From contig NZ_OX352321.1 in assembly GCF_947090775.1 (NCBI RefSeq), forward strand, positions 2,170,001 to 2,234,000: a stretch of DNA of 64,000 nucleotides, written 5' to 3'. The translations under genes were made by a program, and so were the position numbers. The DNA is from Pseudarthrobacter sp. MM222. GTDB lineage: Bacteria > Actinomycetota > Actinomycetes > Actinomycetales > Micrococcaceae. Below the pieces are notes generated by a model. It saw only the letters and a program-made list of their open reading frames with translations. It was not told the origin of the DNA and did not search any database. Positions 61,888 to 64,000 of the stretch are shown piece by piece. Numbering within the stretch: the stretch's first letter is position 1; each line of letters starts with the position of its first letter.

Positions 61888-62259
61888 CTACTTCGGCTTG
61901 GACTCGCAGGCGATTCCGTCGCCGTCCGGATCCAGCTGCTTCGTGTAGTCGGGCTCGCCTTCTCTGAATGGGCCCTGGCCACCGGCCCACACATCGTTGC
62001 AGCTGGTGTAGCGCAGGGTCGGCTCCGGAGCAGCTGTCGTCTTCGTTGCCTTGGGTTTCTTCGACGCGGTCGGCTTGGCCGAGGATTCCGGCTCGGCTGC
62101 GGCCGCTTTCATCGGTGCTCCCCCAGCAACCATCCCGTCCGGGACGACCGACAACACCGCGCCGGCGATCAGGCCGACGATCTTCGGCGTGAAGGCCGGA
62201 CGCGCGGACGGCGGCGGGATCTGACAAAAGGGAATCCGCCGGCACCTCGAAGCCCGCAT
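61888..62259 (-). CDS. Excalibur calcium-binding-domain protein
   Basis: A C-terminal Excalibur module: LRYTSCNDVWAGGQGPF, then DYTKQLDPDGDGIACESK, with the DxDxDGxxCE calcium-loop pattern and two Cys. Before it, one hydrophobic segment (KIVGLIAGAVLSVV) and a Lys/Pro/Ala/Thr-rich spacer (SAKPTASKKPKATKT), so the domain is probably outside the membrane. The start is uncertain: ATG 62259 gives 123 residues, but no good ribosome-binding site is seen, and a longer in-frame ATG exists at 62346. Tail-to-tail with the CPBP protease gene (33 bases). Confidence 0.7.
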   Translation of the reverse strand: MRASRCRRIPFCQIPPPSARPAFTPKIVGLIAGAVLSVVPDGMVAGGAPMKAAAAEPESSAKPTASKKPKATKTTAAPEPTLRYTSCNDVWAGGQGPFREGEPDYTKQLDPDGDGIACESKPK

Positions 62260-62444
62260 GTCTTCGCGGAATAGTAAGCCCGGCTGGCTATTTGACGCAC
62301 ATGCGCGCATGCTGGCCAAGGAGTAGAGCGATACTCGGTCGAGCAAACGGCCTCGGATTCGTGAACTCAGGCGCTGATCGTCATGTCGGTCTGGCTCTCT
62401 GTCGAGTCGTTATGCAGTCAGCGGCTCCGATGGCCGCGACCGGA

Positions 62445-62624
62445 TCACCGAAGAAGATAATCGCCTTTATCGAGCATCTGCGGAAGCCTTTCGGTCAGCC
62501 AGCCCACTTGCTGGCCGATGCCGAGTCCCTTCATGGGGATCTCGTCGGGCCACCTCGAGTTGTGGACCGCGATGCGGTACTGCTCCCCCGCCAGGGCGAT
62601 CGCAGAATGGGCGACATCCGGCAT
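62445..62624 (-). CDS. Possible small gene, function unknown
   Basis: A 59-residue minus-strand frame from ATG 62624 with GGGGG just upstream: MPDVAHSAIALAGEQYRIAV, then HNSRWPDEIPMKG and QVGWLTERLPQMLDKGDYLL. The composition looks like real protein (balanced charges, no Arg/Pro/Ala excess), unlike the other frames here. In the rest of the 437 bases before the ATPase gene I see nothing else. It could also be the end of a degraded longer gene, since the frame is open for 20 more codons upstream. Confidence 0.4.
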   Translation of the reverse strand: MPDVAHSAIALAGEQYRIAVHNSRWPDEIPMKGLGIGQQVGWLTERLPQMLDKGDYLLR

Positions 62625-62782
62625 GACCCCCAGATGCCGAGGTTCCGGCGCCCACGTCGACGCAAGCGGCCTGCCGTGGCATGGTTACACCGCCACCCAG
62701 GCCCCCAAACTCACAAAACTCATATAAACTCACATCGTCCGAGAAACTCACAAGATACACAAGCACTCACGGGAGACCGTCG

Positions 62783-63880
62783 ATGGAAAACCCCTTCCGC
62801 CCGTCCGCCGGGGCGACGCCGCCGGAAATACTGGGCAGGGCCGGTGTGCTGGATGAGTTCGAGTACGGACTTCGCTTGGGAGCAGGTGCTCCTGGCCTCT
62901 TGACCATCTTCACCGGCGCCCGCGGAATCGGCAAGACCGTCATGCTCGGCGCCGCCCACGACATCGCCCGCGAAAAGGGCTGGGCAGTGATTTCCGAGAC
63001 CGCAACCTCTGGCTTCATGGGCCGCATCGGCGAGTCCATGCGCCAACTCGCCGAAGAACTCGGCACCGGTCCCGTGAGCCGCCGGATCACTGCGATCGCG
63101 GCCGCAGGCTTCAGCATCACCACCCAGCTTCCGCCCGAACGCCAGGTCGCGTGGCGGACCTTGGGTGAGGACCTCCTCAGACTCCTGGATAACCGCGGCA
63201 ACGGACTCGTCATCACGGTGGACGAGATCCATGCCGCCGACCGCAGTGAACTCGCGCAGCTGGCCGCAAGCGTCCAGCACTTCATCCAGGACAGGCTGCC
63301 TATCGCCCTGGTCTTCGCCGGACTGCCAGCTGCCGTGTCCGACCTGCTTAATGAAGGCGTGGCGACATTCCTCCGCCGGGCCGACAAGATCGACCTCCAC
63401 GCCGCGGCTGTACGCGAAGTGGAGGAGTCCTTCGCCGCAACCTTCGCCGACGCGGCTATCAAAGTTTCCCCCGACTTGGTCCGCCAGGCAGCGGAGGCCA
63501 CCGGAGGATACCCATTCCTCATCCAATTGGTCGGATACTTCCTCTGGAAGGAAGCGGAAATCGACCATGGCAACCTCAATCCCGAAACGGTCAAACGTGC
63601 CATCGAGGCGGCAAACCGTCGCAATGCACGCACTGTCATCGAAGCGGCCCTCGCCAGCGTCTCCCCCAAAGACCTGGACTTTCTTCACGCCATGGCCGAG
63701 GATGACGGACCCTCTGCTGCCGGAGACATCGGCCGACGTATCGGAGCCAGGACAAATCTCGTGGCCAACTACCGCTTGCGGCTGCTGGCCGCCGGACTTA
63801 TAGAAGCCACCGCCCACGGAAAAGTCGACTTCGCAATCCCTGGTCTACGCCAACACCTTCGGGCGCAAACCAGACCCTGA
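62783..63880 (+). CDS. AAA ATPase (Orc1/Cdc6-like), orphan
   Basis: A 365-residue ATP-binding protein. Walker A is GARGIGKT (residues about 45-52), Walker B is GLVITVDEIHAADRS (near 141-155) with an adjacent LAASVQHFIQDRLPIALVFAGLP sensor-1 region, and GGYPFLIQLVGYFLW is the lid helix region of this group. The C-terminal 70 residues are a winged helix (VSPKDLDFLHAMAEDDGPS, IGARTNLVANYRLRLLAAGLI). ATG 62783 has GGGAG upstream; the extension to 62681 is rejected. Similar solitary ATPases occur in actinobacterial genomic islands; role unknown. Confidence 0.82.
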   Translation: MENPFRPSAGATPPEILGRAGVLDEFEYGLRLGAGAPGLLTIFTGARGIGKTVMLGAAHDIAREKGWAVISETATSGFMGRIGESMRQLAEELGTGPVSRRITAIAAAGFSITTQLPPERQVAWRTLGEDLLRLLDNRGNGLVITVDEIHAADRSELAQLAASVQHFIQDRLPIALVFAGLPAAVSDLLNEGVATFLRRADKIDLHAAAVREVEESFAATFADAAIKVSPDLVRQAAEATGGYPFLIQLVGYFLWKEAEIDHGNLNPETVKRAIEAANRRNARTVIEAALASVSPKDLDFLHAMAEDDGPSAAGDIGRRIGARTNLVANYRLRLLAAGLIEATAHGKVDFAIPGLRQHLRAQTRP

Positions 63881-63977
63881 CACCTGGGCCGGACTGTCCG
63901 GCAGTGTCGAGTCCGGTAGAGGTGAACCCGATCCCGGTTCAGTGGCCCGCATAGTTTGCCATCCGACGCACGGACCG

Positions 63978-63983
63978 TAGACT
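63978..63983 (+). promoter_or_regulatory. -10 hexamer of a gene starting at the window end
   Basis: TAGACT, six bases before ATG 63990 (ATGGCTGGTTC to the edge). The spacing equals that of other genes here, so a leaderless gene probably begins at 63990; only three codons are visible. Confidence 0.35.
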
Positions 63984-64000
63984 CGGCGCATGGCTGGTTC

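Overview
The window is a high-GC stretch of a free-living actinobacterium, most likely Micrococcaceae of the Arthrobacter/Pseudarthrobacter type. The evidence is gene content: a mycothiol ligase (MshC), RbpA, a complete Pup-proteasome locus, polyprenol-phosphate mannose synthase, GlgC/GlgA of the actinobacterial type, and PafB and PafC fused in one protein, as known in Arthrobacter. The assignment is inferred from gene families; no rRNA gene is present.

Layout. 1-2.7 kb: divergent glgC (cut by the window edge) and a glgA/glgM-type glycosyltransferase. 2.7-9.3 kb: a lipid locus resembling mycobacterial fadE5-fadA2-fabG4-htdX; TetR plus a large acyl-CoA dehydrogenase are transcribed away from thiolase, FabG4-like reductase and MaoC hydratase across a palindromic operator. 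9.3-16.4 kb: FUSC membrane protein, a TraR-M50-GST operon, a hemerythrin, MalQ, YqeY. 16.5-19.4 kb: a secreted fibronectin-III protein and tRNA-Leu(GAG). 19.5-28.9 kb: M20 peptidase, acyl-CoA dehydrogenase, small proteins, aldo/keto reductase, UppP, MshC, PAC2, HAD phosphatase, site-2 protease.

28.9-45 kb is the pupylation-proteasome locus: trmI, arc, dop, pup, prcB, prcA, pafA, two FKBPs, pafBC, tatA, tatC, helY. Dop deamidates Pup, PafA attaches it to proteins, Arc unfolds the tagged proteins into the PrcAB chamber, and PafBC ties the locus to the DNA-damage response. 45-56.3 kb: an amidohydrolase, Ppm1, RbpA with a candidate stress-sigma promoter and structured leader, NfeD/SPFH, an RlmA-like methyltransferase, peptide deformylase, a lipoprotein, and a three-gene type III polyketide cluster (synthase, methyltransferase, FAD hydroxylase).

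56.4-64 kb is accessory: lower GC in part, short unassigned membrane proteins, a frameshifted gene, non-coding gaps, a CPBP protease with an extra N-terminal domain, an Excalibur protein and a lone AAA ATPase. Across the window many transcription units start with a TANNNT hexamer 6-8 bases before ATG/GTG, the pattern expected of leaderless transcripts; this also helped choose several starts. No CRISPR array, insertion sequence or prophage was recognised.
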